NCBI GenBank assembly: GCA_030040995.1
Contig: JASHOS010000109.1
Location: 1 to 42,966 of the forward strand
Source: Terriglobia bacterium
Lineage (GTDB): Bacteria > Acidobacteriota > Terriglobia > UBA7540
Direction of reading: 5' to 3'
DNA: 42,966 bases
The notes beneath the pieces were generated by a model. The model was not told the origin of the DNA and searched no databases. It saw nothing but the letters and a program-made list of their open reading frames with translations. The translations under genes were made by a program, and so were the position numbers. Positions 1 to 8,163 of this stretch are shown piece after piece; position 1 is the first letter of the stretch; each line of letters starts with the position of its first letter.

Positions 1-3000
1 CCTGCCAATTCGCTGGCCAGTTGGTCCAGTTTGCGATGCACTGCTGCATACATCGCCGGCGTGGGAGAAGCGTCAGCGCTGTCTATATCGACGGCCAAAT
101 CGCCCAATGCGCTATTTAGGCCGGCAAACCGCCGTGCGGCGGAAGCATGGCCATCGCCCCGCGCCACCTGATACGCGTGATAGCTCGCCTGCATTCCAGC
201 GATGATTTTCTGTTCCAGAGCTAATTGGGCCGCGAAGTCCGCTGCGGGCGTGGTCTCACGCGGGTCGCGCCGGACGGTAAGGGTTTGGCGGTACGCATGC
301 CCAGCAACGGTGAGCTCCACTGTGTAGTTGCCGGGGACGACGAGCGGCCCGCGCGGACCGATTGGAGTATCATGCGGCACGGCGCCCATCGGATAGGAGT
401 GCCCTAGCGACTGCGGGGGTGGATAGCGCAGATCCCACACGAAGCGGTTCAAGCCGATATGGGCCGGCAGCGGCTGAGGACTGGCCATCCAGTACGCTGC
501 AATCGTCGGCCACTTCGGCGCCATTGCGGCTCCTTCGGGTAAAGCTGCACTACTAAATTGGCGCACTAAATTGCCTTTGGCGTCATAGATGGCGAGCCGA
601 ACGGGCGAGGAAGGCACTGACTGCAAAGTGTAGTCCAGCACCGCGCCCGCTGGCGGGTTGGCGCCGGCGGGAATCTCCGGCGGCATGGGGGTATCGGTGT
701 TAGTGTCCCGCCGCAATCGAATGGCTTCCTCGGGCCGGAACAGGTGGGCGGGCGCGGCGGCAATCCCGGAATCAAGCTGCTGGAGCGGGCTCAGGTCATC
801 CAATATCCAGAATGCCCGGCCAAAAGTCGCTGCTACCAAGTCGCCGTCCCGCAGGGCCAGATCTCGTACGGAAACAGTGGGCAGGTTAAGTTGGAGCGAT
901 TGCCAATGACCGCCATTGTCGAAGGACACGTAAACACCGTTCTCGGTGCCGGCATAAAGTAGCCCCTGGCGTTTCGGATCGGCCCGGACCACGCGCACGA
1001 AGTTGCCGTCCGGAATGCCGGCCGTGATCTCGTTCCATGTCCGCCCGTAATCTCCAGTGCGGTAGATGTACGGACGGAAGTCGCCCCACACGTGCCGGTC
1101 CATCACTAGGTACGCCGCCGTAGGGTTGAAACGCGAGGCTTCAATCATGCTGACGGTGTCGAGCGGCTTCAATGCCGGGACCGTCGCTCGCTGCCAAGTC
1201 TTGCCACCGTCGCGAGTAACTTGCACTAACCCGTCGTCAGTACCTGCCCAAATCACGCCGGCGTTCAGCGGCGATGGCGCAAGCGCTGAGATTGCCGCCC
1301 AATCTTGGCTGCTTTTGCCGTTCGGGAGGGGGCGCATCGGCAGGTTGGCTCGAAGTGTCAGGTCGGGGCTGATGCGCCGCCAATCACGGCCGGCGTCGGA
1401 GGTCTCGAGCACGAACTGTGCGCCCTCGTATAAGATGTTGCCGTTCTCGGGCGAGAATGCGAAAGGAGGCTCTACCGAGCCCCACCACTCCCCGAACGCG
1501 TAACGGTATGGCCCTCCCGTACCTAGATAGGGCGTTACGTCGAGGGTTAGCCAGGTGTCTCGAACCGTGCGATGAATTCCAGGGCCATCGTCGCTCGAGA
1601 AGATCCACTGCGGATGCGCCGGATCGGGTTCAACATAACCGTACTCATAGGCACCCATCGAGGGCCTCCAGTCGAGGAAGCTAATGTCGCCGAATGCTCC
1701 CCGGCTACTCACCTCGACCGAGCCGCTGTCCTGCTGTGGGCCGTAAATATGGAACGGAAATTGGTTATCCGTGGACAGGTGGTACATCTGCCCGGTCGGC
1801 TGGTTGTACCAGGTGCTCCACGTCCGGCCTGCATCCAAGCTTACGCTCGCCCCCTGGTCGGCACCCAAGATCATTTCGCTGCTGAGACAGCCCTCGCCGC
1901 CACCCAAGGGACGACACGGGCTTTTGGGGTTTATCCAGAGGTTGTGATAATCATCGCCACCCGGCGCTCCTTTTAAAACTTCGAACGTCTTCCCGCCATC
2001 AATCGAGCGATAAAATGAGGTCTGAACCACGAAGACAACATTGAGATTTTGGGGATCCATCCAAACGTTGTCGAAATAGCCGGAGCGCCCGCCGGGATCT
2101 AATCGTGGATCTTGCGTGATGCGCCGCCAACTTGTTCCGCCATCGTCGGAGCGAAATAACCCGCCCTCAAGATTACCGATATGGCCCTGGGCCCTTGCAA
2201 TAATCGCGAAGACGCGCCCGCCATCGGCTGCCAGGCCGATGCGCCCCATAGGCCAAAGGGGAAGCCCGTGGCCGGACAAGGCTCGCCAACTCCGTCCTCC
2301 ATCGGTGGATTTGTAGATGGCGCCGCCGGCTTGATCACTATCGGGCGGGGCCGGCGGCAGAGCGGCTTGATGGTGCCAGAGCGCCGCATAGACCACTCCA
2401 GGCAGCGCGGCATCGTACGCCAGGGAAATGGCGCCGGTCGTATCATCCTTGTAGAGCGTTTTGGTCCAGGTCCGACCGCCGTCGAGGGTTAAATAGACGC
2501 CGCGGTGAGGATCGGGCGAATAGGCGCGCCCGAGCGCCGCCACGAGCACCACATTTGGGTTTTTCGCGTCCACAAGCATCGCCCCGATGTGCGCAGTGTC
2601 GGAAAGGCCAAGATGGCGCCAACTGCGCCCGCCGTCATCCGAGCGCCAGACTCCGTTTCCCAGGTTCGCTGCCCCCCAGGAGTTGCTGGCGATGCCAAAA
2701 TCGCCGGTACCTACATAAATGATCCTGCTGTTGGACGGCGCCACAGCGAGCGCACCGACCGAGGCGACATGCGCATGGTCGAAGATCGGCTGCCAGACGA
2801 CCCCTGCGTCCGTGGTTTTCCACACGCCACCCCCAGGACTTGCCATGTAGTAAACACCCGGTTGCCCAACCACGCCGGCCACCGCCGATACGCGCCCTCC
2901 GCGAAATGGCCCCACCTGCCGCCACCGCATGCCGGCGTACAGCGCCGGGTCAAACTGACCCAACGCAAGCGACGGCCCCGCGAGCAGGGCGGTGACAAAG

Positions 3001-3056
3001 ACAGCGACCAAAGCACTGACCAAGGCGCGGATCACGGATCCCCATTTTCGAGCCAC
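1..3056 (-). CDS. Secreted BNR/VPS10-type beta-propeller protein (3' end outside window)
   Basis: One uninterrupted minus-strand frame of about 1018 codons runs off the left edge, so the C-terminus is missing. A GTG start at 3056 gives a positively charged N-terminus, a hydrophobic core and an ALGQ-like signal-peptidase region. An alternative GTG at 3035 follows a GGGGA and keeps the same signal peptide. The mature start contains WRQVGPFRGGRVSAVAG, then many propeller blades with BNR/Asp-box motifs such as KSTDGGRSW (near residue 245), GVWKTTDAG and VTRDGGKTW. Near the end a non-propeller region contains NRFVWDLRY and DASPTPAMY. This is the arrangement of the large 'glycosyl hydrolase' or sortilin/VPS10-like proteins that are numerous in Acidobacteriota. 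Family members usually reach 1000-1100 residues, so little is missing. Enzymatic activity is unproven for the family; extracellular binding or hydrolysis is an inference. Confidence 0.9.
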   Translation of the reverse strand, partial: MARKWGSVIRALVSALVAVFVTALLAGPSLALGQFDPALYAGMRWRQVGPFRGGRVSAVAGVVGQPGVYYMASPGGGVWKTTDAGVVWQPIFDHAHVASVGALAVAPSNSRIIYVGTGDFGIASNSWGAANLGNGVWRSDDGGRSWRHLGLSDTAHIGAMLVDAKNPNVVLVAALGRAYSPDPHRGVYLTLDGGRTWTKTLYKDDTTGAISLAYDAALPGVVYAALWHHQAALPPAPPDSDQAGGAIYKSTDGGRSWRALSGHGLPLWPMGRIGLAADGGRVFAIIARAQGHIGNLEGGLFRSDDGGTSWRRITQDPRLDPGGRSGYFDNVWMDPQNLNVVFVVQTSFYRSIDGGKTFEVLKGAPGGDDYHNLWINPKSPCRPLGGGEGCLSSEMILGADQGASVSLDAGRTWSTWYNQPTGQMYHLSTDNQFPFHIYGPQQDSGSVEVSSRGAFGDISFLDWRPSMGAYEYGYVEPDPAHPQWIFSSDDGPGIHRTVRDTWLTLDVTPYLGTGGPYRYAFGEWWGSVEPPFAFSPENGNILYEGAQFVLETSDAGRDWRRISPDLTLRANLPMRPLPNGKSSQDWAAISALAPSPLNAGVIWAGTDDGLVQVTRDGGKTWQRATVPALKPLDTVSMIEASRFNPTAAYLVMDRHVWGDFRPYIYRTGDYGRTWNEITAGIPDGNFVRVVRADPKRQGLLYAGTENGVYVSFDNGGHWQSLQLNLPTVSVRDLALRDGDLVAATFGRAFWILDDLSPLQQLDSGIAAAPAHLFRPEEAIRLRRDTNTDTPMPPEIPAGANPPAGAVLDYTLQSVPSSPVRLAIYDAKGNLVRQFSSAALPEGAAMAPKWPTIAAYWMASPQPLPAHIGLNRFVWDLRYPPPQSLGHSYPMGAVPHDTPIGPRGPLVVPGNYTVELTVAGHAYRQTLTVRRDPRETTPAADFAAQLALEQKIIAGMQASYHAYQVARGDGHASAARRFAGLNSALGDLAVDIDSADASPTPAMYAAVHRKLDQLASELA

Positions 3057-3467
3057 GGACTTTCTGTCCGCCCTTCGCGGCTCTGGCGGTTCCCGCTTTA
3101 TTCCGCAGTGACCTCCCGGAAATCTCGACCCGAGGATGAAATGCGTAAGACTCGGTACGCTCATAGTTGAAGCAGAATATCATTATCGCTAGCTGCTGAG
3201 AACCCCGATAGCCGAAGTAAGCCCTGCAAATACGGGGAGCTTCGCTGCGCTCAGCGCGAGAGATTCGAATAATTCACGGCTTCTCAGCTTGAAAGGACCA
3301 TGGTGTGATCCTTCGCCGAGCTTATTTTGAGCGAGATACTGGGATTCTTCTCCTGCTCGGCGAGATCAGAATGGCGAGCGAAGGGCTGGCGATAACAGGC
3401 TTGGCACAATAGATTCACATGTTCTGAGGGATTACCCGCCGAACAAACGTGTGCTTGAATTTCGCTC
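3057..3467. other. Intergenic region without a supported gene
   Basis: This stretch separates the propeller gene (leftward) from the 3' end of the toxin-antitoxin pair. Short frames cross it but none has a ribosome-binding site or a family-like sequence. A spaced inverted repeat GCTGAGAA (3195-3202) and TTCTCAGC (3281-3288) encloses GC-rich palindromic sequence. The leader of the propeller gene should lie in the left part. I could not pick a convincing promoter. Confidence 0.5.
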
Positions 3468-3746
3468 TTACACAAGCCTGATCGTAACCCGACGGCCTAC
3501 GATCGCTGCGGCCCGCTGCAGGCTTGACAGCGTAATATCGTCCTTGGCATCGAGCAGCCGGTCCACCTGGGTCCGGCTTGTTTTCAGCAGCGCGGCCATG
3601 CGGTTTTTTGAAATTTTCTTCCTCTTCATCGCTTCCGCGAGCTGCCAAGCGACGACCTCCTTAACGGCTTGTGCTTGGGCCTCTTCGAAGACCCCCTGCT
3701 CCTTCATGAAGTCGTCGATACCCGATCCCATATGTTTTTTGCTCAT
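3468..3746 (-). CDS. XRE-family antitoxin (HigA-like) of a reversed-order TA pair
   Basis: A 92-residue protein likely to be the antitoxin and DNA-binding autorepressor of the pair. Residues 30-90 form a helix-turn-helix of the XRE/HigA type (QLAEAMKRKKISKNRMAALLK and RTQVDRLLDAKDDITLSSLQ), followed by a short hydrophobic tail. The frame is open further upstream, but the ATG at 3746 is preferred. It has GGAG about nine bases upstream, and it overlaps the toxin stop as ATGA, which indicates translational coupling. Toxin-first order is typical of HigBA-like modules. Its target is probably the palindrome over the toxin promoter. Confidence 0.85.
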   Translation of the reverse strand: MSKKHMGSGIDDFMKEQGVFEEAQAQAVKEVVAWQLAEAMKRKKISKNRMAALLKTSRTQVDRLLDAKDDITLSSLQRAAAIVGRRVTIRLV

Positions 3747-4099
3747 TGCTCCAGCTCCTTCTTTCGCTTGCGCGCGAGCGCCAAATCCTCGTCCGGCGTG
3801 GCGCCCGTCTTCTTGATAAACCCGTGCAGCACGACAAGACGCTCCCGGTACAAACAGAGGAACACGCGCGCCGTTCGTTTCGTTGGCAAGTCTGTGCGGA
3901 TTTCCCACAACCCTGCCCCCATCGGCCGGCACAGGGGCATGCCCACAGGCCAACGCCATTGCGCCCGCAATAAGTCCTTCCCTATCTCGCAGCGCTCCTC
4001 CTCCGGCAGTTCCTTCAGCCATTCCCGCACGGGCTCGCGACCAGCGGCCGTGCGGAAAAAGATCAGGGGAACTTTCTTTGGTGGCAGTCTCTCGGCCAT
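3743..4099 (-). CDS. RelE/HigB-type toxin (phage Gp49-like, DUF891)
   Basis: A 118-residue RelE-superfamily protein, probably a ribosome-dependent or free mRNA interferase. Recognisable parts are an N-terminal PLIFFRTAAGREPVREWLKEL, the central MGAGLWEIRTDLPTKRTARVFLC and the C-terminal VVLHGFIKKTGATPDEDLALA, which follow the Gp49/HigB-like toxin pattern. The frame could begin at an ATG at 4144, but that would put codons over the promoter and palindrome. The ATG at 4099 has AAGG upstream and fits the family N-terminus. The stop overlaps the antitoxin start by four bases. Key basic residues are present and nothing looks broken, so the module is probably functional. Confidence 0.85.
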   Translation of the reverse strand: MAERLPPKKVPLIFFRTAAGREPVREWLKELPEEERCEIGKDLLRAQWRWPVGMPLCRPMGAGLWEIRTDLPTKRTARVFLCLYRERLVVLHGFIKKTGATPDEDLALARKRKKELEQ

Positions 4100-4103
4100 T
4101 TGC

Positions 4104-4147
4104 TGTACCTTATGTAGTACATTGTACCGTAAAATGTGCAACATGCC
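4104..4147 (-). promoter_or_regulatory. Toxin-antitoxin promoter with palindromic operator
   Basis: Read on the minus strand there is TGGGCA, 17 bases, then TACAAT (plus positions 4121-4126), about 15 bases before the expected transcript start near the toxin ATG. The -10 hexamer is embedded in an inverted repeat GTACA-n-TGTAC (4117-4127), and a second GGTACA half-site lies at 4104-4109. Antitoxin binding here would block RNA polymerase, the usual autoregulation of such pairs. The hexamers and palindrome are visible in the sequence; the operator role is inferred. Confidence 0.5.
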
Positions 4148-4250
4148 CAGCCTTTTGCCCGGCCTATTTTTCCAAGCCGCCTCGTTGCGGAACCATGATA
4201 TCCTCGCACACTACACCGGGCTGCGGATCCATCTCGGCACGGCGCCGTGT

Positions 4251-4300
4251 GCCGACCTGAAGGTCGGCTCTACACCAAATGGTCACTCATCGGTCTCAAG
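4251..4300. repeat. GCCGACCT/AGGTCGGC palindrome and tail, also found at 37852
   Basis: A perfect 8-base-arm palindrome GCCGACCT-GA-AGGTCGGC (4251-4268) is followed by CTACA and then TCATCGGTCTCAAG (4287-4300). The same palindrome, CTAC and a 13/14 matching tail recur at 37852-37891. The repeat reaches into the annotated 5' end of the MFS gene. Confidence 0.7.
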
Positions 4301-5553
4301 GCGTGCCGGGTTTGCGGTGGTATATCTGCGGCTTGCTGTTCTTCGCGACGATGATTGCCTATGTCGATCGCGGAGTCATCGGTTATCTGGAAAAGTATCT
4401 CGAAGGGGTGATTGGCTGGAACAGCATAGAATACGGGTACATGACGGCGGGCTTCCAGGCGGCGTACGCTATTGGCCTGGTTTGCGCGGGACGCCTGACC
4501 GACGTGCTCGGCACTCGAAAAGGTTTTGCGTTCGCGATGGCGCTCTGGAGCGTAGCGGCCATGTTGCCCGGGACGGCCCATTCAGCGCTGGGGTTCGGCG
4601 TGGCGCTCTTCATTCTCGGTTTGGGCGAAGCCGCCAATTTTCCAGCTTGCATCAAGACGGTCGCCGAATGGTTCCCGAGAAAGGAACGCGCGCTCGCCAC
4701 CGGCATCTTCAACTCGGGCGCCAATGCCGGCAACATCGTCGTTCCGTTGGTGGTACCCTTTCTTACTTTCACCTTCGGCTGGCGCGGCGCGTTTCTTGCC
4801 ACCGGATCTCTGGGATTCCTTTGGCTGGCGTCATGGTTATGGCTTTATGCAAAACCCGAAGAGCACGGGCGCTTGACGGCCCCGGAGCTGGCGCTGATTC
4901 ACAGCGACCGGGAGCAGAAAACGTCAGGGGTTCCCTGGCGGCGCCTGGCGTTACGCAAGGAAACTTGGGCGTTCGCTATCGCCAAGTTTCTCACTGATCC
5001 CATCTGGTGGTTTTATCTCTTCTGGCTGCCGCGGTATTTGCAAGGGACGTTCCACCTTAACCTCAAACAAAGCGAGGCGCCGGTGGTGGCGGTTTACGTA
5101 ATCTCTTCGGCGGGTAGCGTTGGCGGCGGCTGGATCTCCTCCCTACTGCTCAAGCGCGGCCACAGCGTCAACTTCGCGCGCAAGGCGGCGCTTCTGGTCT
5201 GCGCGCTGGCAGTGCTCCCCGTCGTCTATGCCCCTTATTCGCAGCACCTTTGGGTAGTCGTGGCACTGGTGGGCGTGGCGGCAGCGGCGCACCAAGGTTG
5301 GTCAGCCAATCTCTTCACACTACCCTCCGATGCGTTTCCGAAAGCCGCCGTGGCCAGCGTGGTAGGGATCGGCGGCATGATGGGGGCAGCCGGGGGAGCG
5401 CTGTTGCAAGCGGCCACCGGCTACATTGTCGCGTTCACCCACAGCTATCTTCCACTCTTTATAATCGCCTGCTCCGTCTATCTTCTGGCGCTCGTGGCAA
5501 TTCACCTGGTGCTTCCAACCATCAGGCAAGCCGAGTGGCGCACGGTCGAATAA
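4279..5553 (+). CDS. MFS transporter, ACS/hexuronate (ExuT-like) family
   Basis: An inner-membrane permease of about 424 residues with the usual twelve hydrophobic segments. Family marks are the N-terminal RWYICGLLFFATMIAYVDRG, the loop GRLTDVLGTRKGF between TM2 and TM3, and the NFPACIKTVAEWFPRKERALA region characteristic of the anion:cation symporter group that imports hexuronates and related sugar acids. The start is uncertain. The ATG at 4279 lies inside a dispersed repeat without a clear ribosome-binding site, while an in-frame GTG at 4303 directly precedes the conserved PGLRWY sequence and may be the real start. It is convergent with the LarA homologue, 15 bases apart. With IolB nearby, uptake of a sugar acid is the likely role. 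Confidence 0.85.
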   Translation: MVTHRSQGVPGLRWYICGLLFFATMIAYVDRGVIGYLEKYLEGVIGWNSIEYGYMTAGFQAAYAIGLVCAGRLTDVLGTRKGFAFAMALWSVAAMLPGTAHSALGFGVALFILGLGEAANFPACIKTVAEWFPRKERALATGIFNSGANAGNIVVPLVVPFLTFTFGWRGAFLATGSLGFLWLASWLWLYAKPEEHGRLTAPELALIHSDREQKTSGVPWRRLALRKETWAFAIAKFLTDPIWWFYLFWLPRYLQGTFHLNLKQSEAPVVAVYVISSAGSVGGGWISSLLLKRGHSVNFARKAALLVCALAVLPVVYAPYSQHLWVVVALVGVAAAAHQGWSANLFTLPSDAFPKAAVASVVGIGGMMGAAGGALLQAATGYIVAFTHSYLPLFIIACSVYLLALVAIHLVLPTIRQAEWRTVE

Positions 5554-5568
5554 ACCCGCCATTGCCCC

Positions 5569-6891
5569 TCATTGATTTGCAGGAAGAGCAGATGCAGCAG
5601 GGGTTCCCGCAGCCGGCTGGCCTGCCCCGGATAAGGGGAGCACGTGGCCGCCCTGCAGCAGGACTGCAACCGCAGCCTTTTTGCGGCCTGCATGCGCAAA
5701 AGCCAGTTCGAGAGCCTCTTGAGGCGACTGGGCAGGCTTGAAACCGATCCGACGCTGCACGTCAGGAGGGATACCCCGGCAAACCATGATTCCGAGGGCC
5801 CGATCACGAATGACGCGGCCCACGTGCGCGAGATGCGCCGCAGCCACCAAATCCGTCACTTTCTGCGTCTCGACCATCCGTTCGACCTGTGCGACCCGGT
5901 GGTAGCCAAGCTCTTCCACCTCGGGGTGCTCGCTGGAAACGCCGTGAAAACACGGTGTGACTAAAACCACGGCGCCACCCCGCCGAACCGCAAGCTCCGC
6001 CGCATAGACGCCCTTTGCCGCCTGCCAAAGGTCATAATCGGCCGGATACGATTCAGCAAAAACGATATCCGCGGGCGCAGGCTGCGGAACGCCGTAAATG
6101 GAGCGCGCGATTTCGGCGCCTTGGCGGTGGGCCAGCACCGGATCGCCCGCTACAACGTGAACCGTCCGTTCCTTCAAGTCCATTACGACGTTCACAATAA
6201 ATCGCAGGCCGGCGCGCTTGGCAATCTGCTCTACCTCCTGACGAATGGGATTCTGGGCCACACCCATGATTGCGTTTCCCGGATATAAGGCGCTCAGCCA
6301 ATGCGTGTGCCCAGTAATTTCCGGACCGGAGACTCCAGGCTGCACAATGCTCGCTCCCCCCGTGAAGCCCATCACCCGATGAGGGACGATCTGGCCGACG
6401 CCGATGGTGAGGTCAGACTCGCTCAGCATGCGGTTGACGCGCACAGGCGTCTTATCCGCTGTCTCCCCAATACGCTCCAGGCGATCCTCCTCCTTCCAAT
6501 GATGCAGAACGACCGGAACATTGCGCACCGTTTCGCGACCGAGTTTCCGTTCCAGTTCGGCTGGGGTCATGTGCGAGTGCGTGCCCGCCGCGATCAGAAT
6601 TTTCACGTCGGCGCGCGCCACGCCCCCTCGTTCCAGCCGGCGGAAGATGCCAGGCAAGAGAACGGCTGCGGGAGTCTGCCGCGTTATATCATCAACCAGC
6701 AAGAGGACCTTAGCCCCGGATGAGACCAGTTTTTCAAGCGGTTCGGAGCCGATAGGATTATCGAGCGCATCCCCGAGGAGCTTCTCGATGGGCTGAGGGG
6801 CATCGGCTTCCTTCGGGGCCAGAGCGGCAAGAAAGTTGCGATCGGGAATATCGAGAGGGGGAATATCAGGATACGAAAAAGATATTTGCAT
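5569..6891 (-). CDS. LarA-superfamily nickel-pincer racemase/epimerase (DUF2088)
   Basis: A 440-residue homologue of lactate racemase LarA, which uses a nickel-pincer nucleotide cofactor to racemise 2-hydroxy acids. Relatives act on malate, phenyllactate or sugar acids. Conserved positions can be read directly: DDITR (67-71), GTH (His105), VPH (His171), the GHTH region (His195/His197) and QAAKG (Lys293), matching the catalytic and nickel-ligand residues of LarA. The GFTGGAS segment (175-181) has Ser181 where LarA has the lysine that tethers the cofactor (GFSGGRK). The frame extends to a GTG at 6915 inside a repeat, so the ATG at 6891 is preferred. No larB, larC or larE cofactor genes are in the window. 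Next to IolB and a hexuronate-type transporter, a sugar-acid 2-epimerase is more likely than a lactate racemase. Confidence 0.85.
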   Translation of the reverse strand: MQISFSYPDIPPLDIPDRNFLAALAPKEADAPQPIEKLLGDALDNPIGSEPLEKLVSSGAKVLLLVDDITRQTPAAVLLPGIFRRLERGGVARADVKILIAAGTHSHMTPAELERKLGRETVRNVPVVLHHWKEEDRLERIGETADKTPVRVNRMLSESDLTIGVGQIVPHRVMGFTGGASIVQPGVSGPEITGHTHWLSALYPGNAIMGVAQNPIRQEVEQIAKRAGLRFIVNVVMDLKERTVHVVAGDPVLAHRQGAEIARSIYGVPQPAPADIVFAESYPADYDLWQAAKGVYAAELAVRRGGAVVLVTPCFHGVSSEHPEVEELGYHRVAQVERMVETQKVTDLVAAAHLAHVGRVIRDRALGIMVCRGIPPDVQRRIGFKPAQSPQEALELAFAHAGRKKAAVAVLLQGGHVLPLSGAGQPAAGTPAASALPANQ

Positions 6892-6899
6892 GAGGAACT

Positions 6900-6974
6900 G
6901 TAGCACCGGTCTCACTTAGCGGGACCGGCGGTCGCTTCTATTTAAGGGGATCGCCGCTCACAGAACGGTGCTAC
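6900..6974. repeat. GTAG...CTAC-bounded REP-like element
   Basis: Terminal inverted repeats GTAGCACCG (6900-6908) and CGGTGCTAC (6966-6974) enclose GGTC/GACC and GCGGTCGC/GCCGC palindromic pieces. It fills the space between iolB and the LarA gene, which share a strand. The right end (GCCGCTCACAGA then GCTACA) matches the element at 10321. Confidence 0.7.
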
Positions 6975-7012
6975 ACTAACCGGATTCCATTGGGCTGCCC
7001 GCTTGTCACTCA

Positions 7013-7828
7013 TCACTGCTTTTTCACCCATGCGTGCTGAGGGTCGTCGGACCAGGCGCCATAGCGCCGTTCCTCTCCTGCCAGCGCCCACGCATAGTGG
7101 AGATCGTATCCGGGAGCAGCCACAACCGGATGATAACCCTTCGGAATCAGAACGGTATCTCCGTCGTGAACCTTGAAAACCGTGGAAAACCCGTCCGCAT
7201 CGCCCGGCGCCGTATACGTCCACATGAACCCAAACCCTTGGGCGGGGCGGATGCGGAAAAAGTAGATTTCCTCGAGGACAGCTTCCTGGGAAGGCTTCGC
7301 GCGGTCGTGCTTATGAGGGGGAAAGCTCGACCAATTTCCGGGAGGATTCAGCGTCTCGCCAGCCAGAAGCTTTCCGGCGGGAAACCTTTCGTCGAGGGCA
7401 GAATAGACGGTACGCTTCCAGTTATCGCGCCCCACGTCATTTCTGATAACGTGGGCGCCCGCCAGCACGGCGGCGGCCGCCGCCGGTTTCGAGACAGCAG
7501 AGAAAAATCCCACGTCCAGATTCCGCGAATTAGCCTTTACCGTGTACGAGCACCCGGGCGGGAGGTAGACCATGACAGGCGGTCCGGAAAAAACGTCCTC
7601 GCGCCCTCCCACAGTATTGAACTGCTTAGTGTCCCCATCGCGTCCTGTAACCGTAATCGACGCGGAGCCGGAGAAAAAATCCAGAACGTACTCCCGCTCG
7701 CCTGTGGTTCCCGAGTACTCCTCATCTCCGGTCAATTGAAGCCGTCCGAAGTCGATAAAACGCATGACCCCGGGCTTCACAATCGGCGTGTATTTCCCCT
7801 CTGCCTGCCACTTAATATGCCGCTCCAT
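7013..7828 (-). CDS. iolB: 5-deoxy-glucuronate isomerase (IolB/KduI cupin family)
   Basis: A 271-residue bicupin. IolB converts 5-deoxy-D-glucuronate to 2-deoxy-5-keto-D-gluconate in myo-inositol catabolism. Signature segments are NPPGNWSSFPPHKHD followed by EEIYFFR, which carry metal-binding His and Glu residues, and the C-terminal GDTVLIPKGYHPVVAAPGYDLHY. The ATG at 7828 is chosen because AGGAGG lies eight bases upstream; a longer reading to 7864 lacks one. A TATAAT box sits about 35 bases upstream. It is probably co-transcribed with the LarA homologue. The other iol genes are absent from this window, so the pathway context is incomplete. Confidence 0.9.
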   Translation of the reverse strand: MERHIKWQAEGKYTPIVKPGVMRFIDFGRLQLTGDEEYSGTTGEREYVLDFFSGSASITVTGRDGDTKQFNTVGGREDVFSGPPVMVYLPPGCSYTVKANSRNLDVGFFSAVSKPAAAAAVLAGAHVIRNDVGRDNWKRTVYSALDERFPAGKLLAGETLNPPGNWSSFPPHKHDRAKPSQEAVLEEIYFFRIRPAQGFGFMWTYTAPGDADGFSTVFKVHDGDTVLIPKGYHPVVAAPGYDLHYAWALAGEERRYGAWSDDPQHAWVKKQ

Positions 7829-7862
7829 CAAAGAAGCCTCCTCAATGCACGTCCTGCCTGCC

Positions 7863-7868
7863 ATTATA
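7863..7868 (-). promoter_or_regulatory. -10 box (TATAAT) of the iolB promoter
   Basis: A perfect TATAAT on the minus strand lies so that transcription would begin about 27 bases before the iolB ATG. No good -35 hexamer is visible at the expected distance, so an activator may be required or the call may be chance. Confidence 0.45.
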
Positions 7869-8163
7869 CTCTGATGTCCCGAAGGTCGCGTTCTAGGCCA
7901 GAATGTGCCGGTCGATCTTCAGCCACAGATCGACGCAGATGAACGCGGATTAGAGGGAAATCGCACCGTGACACCGAAGAAGATTGCCAATGACGAGCCG
8001 CCGGAAAAAGGAAGTGCCGGTGGATGCCCAAACCGTCCATGGCCTCGGGCCACAAGCTGGAGGCCGTTGACAGACAGTATGCCGCGATTTGATAATGAAG
8101 CCGTGCCGTTGCCCCTGCCCGCCTGCGAGGACCCGGGAAGAACTCTCTCAGAGGTGTGTGTGA
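7869..8163. other. Divergent intergenic region between iolB and the E1 gene
   Basis: About 335 bases separate the two divergent start codons. The middle part shows no convincing gene. Besides the two promoters listed, it holds only short frames without ribosome-binding sites. Confidence 0.5.
8067..8096 (+). promoter_or_regulatory. Near-consensus sigma-70 promoter of the E1 gene
   Basis: TTGACA (8067-8072), an 18-base spacer and GATAAT (8091-8096). A transcript starting near 8103 would have a leader of about 60 bases before the ATG at 8164, where GAGGTG provides a Shine-Dalgarno site. Confidence 0.65.

Noticed and set aside
1-3056. Frameshift in the BNR propeller gene suggested by many short frames
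   Set aside because: Codon phase checked near 3050, 2300 and 20 is the same, so the gene appears to be one open frame leaving the window.
3669-4997. A 442-codon plus-strand frame across the TA pair and into the MFS gene
   Set aside because: It runs antisense to the toxin-antitoxin genes and then in the wrong frame of the transporter, with no family-like sequence.
7034-7942. A 302-codon plus-strand frame
   Set aside because: Antisense to iolB; translation is basic and shapeless.
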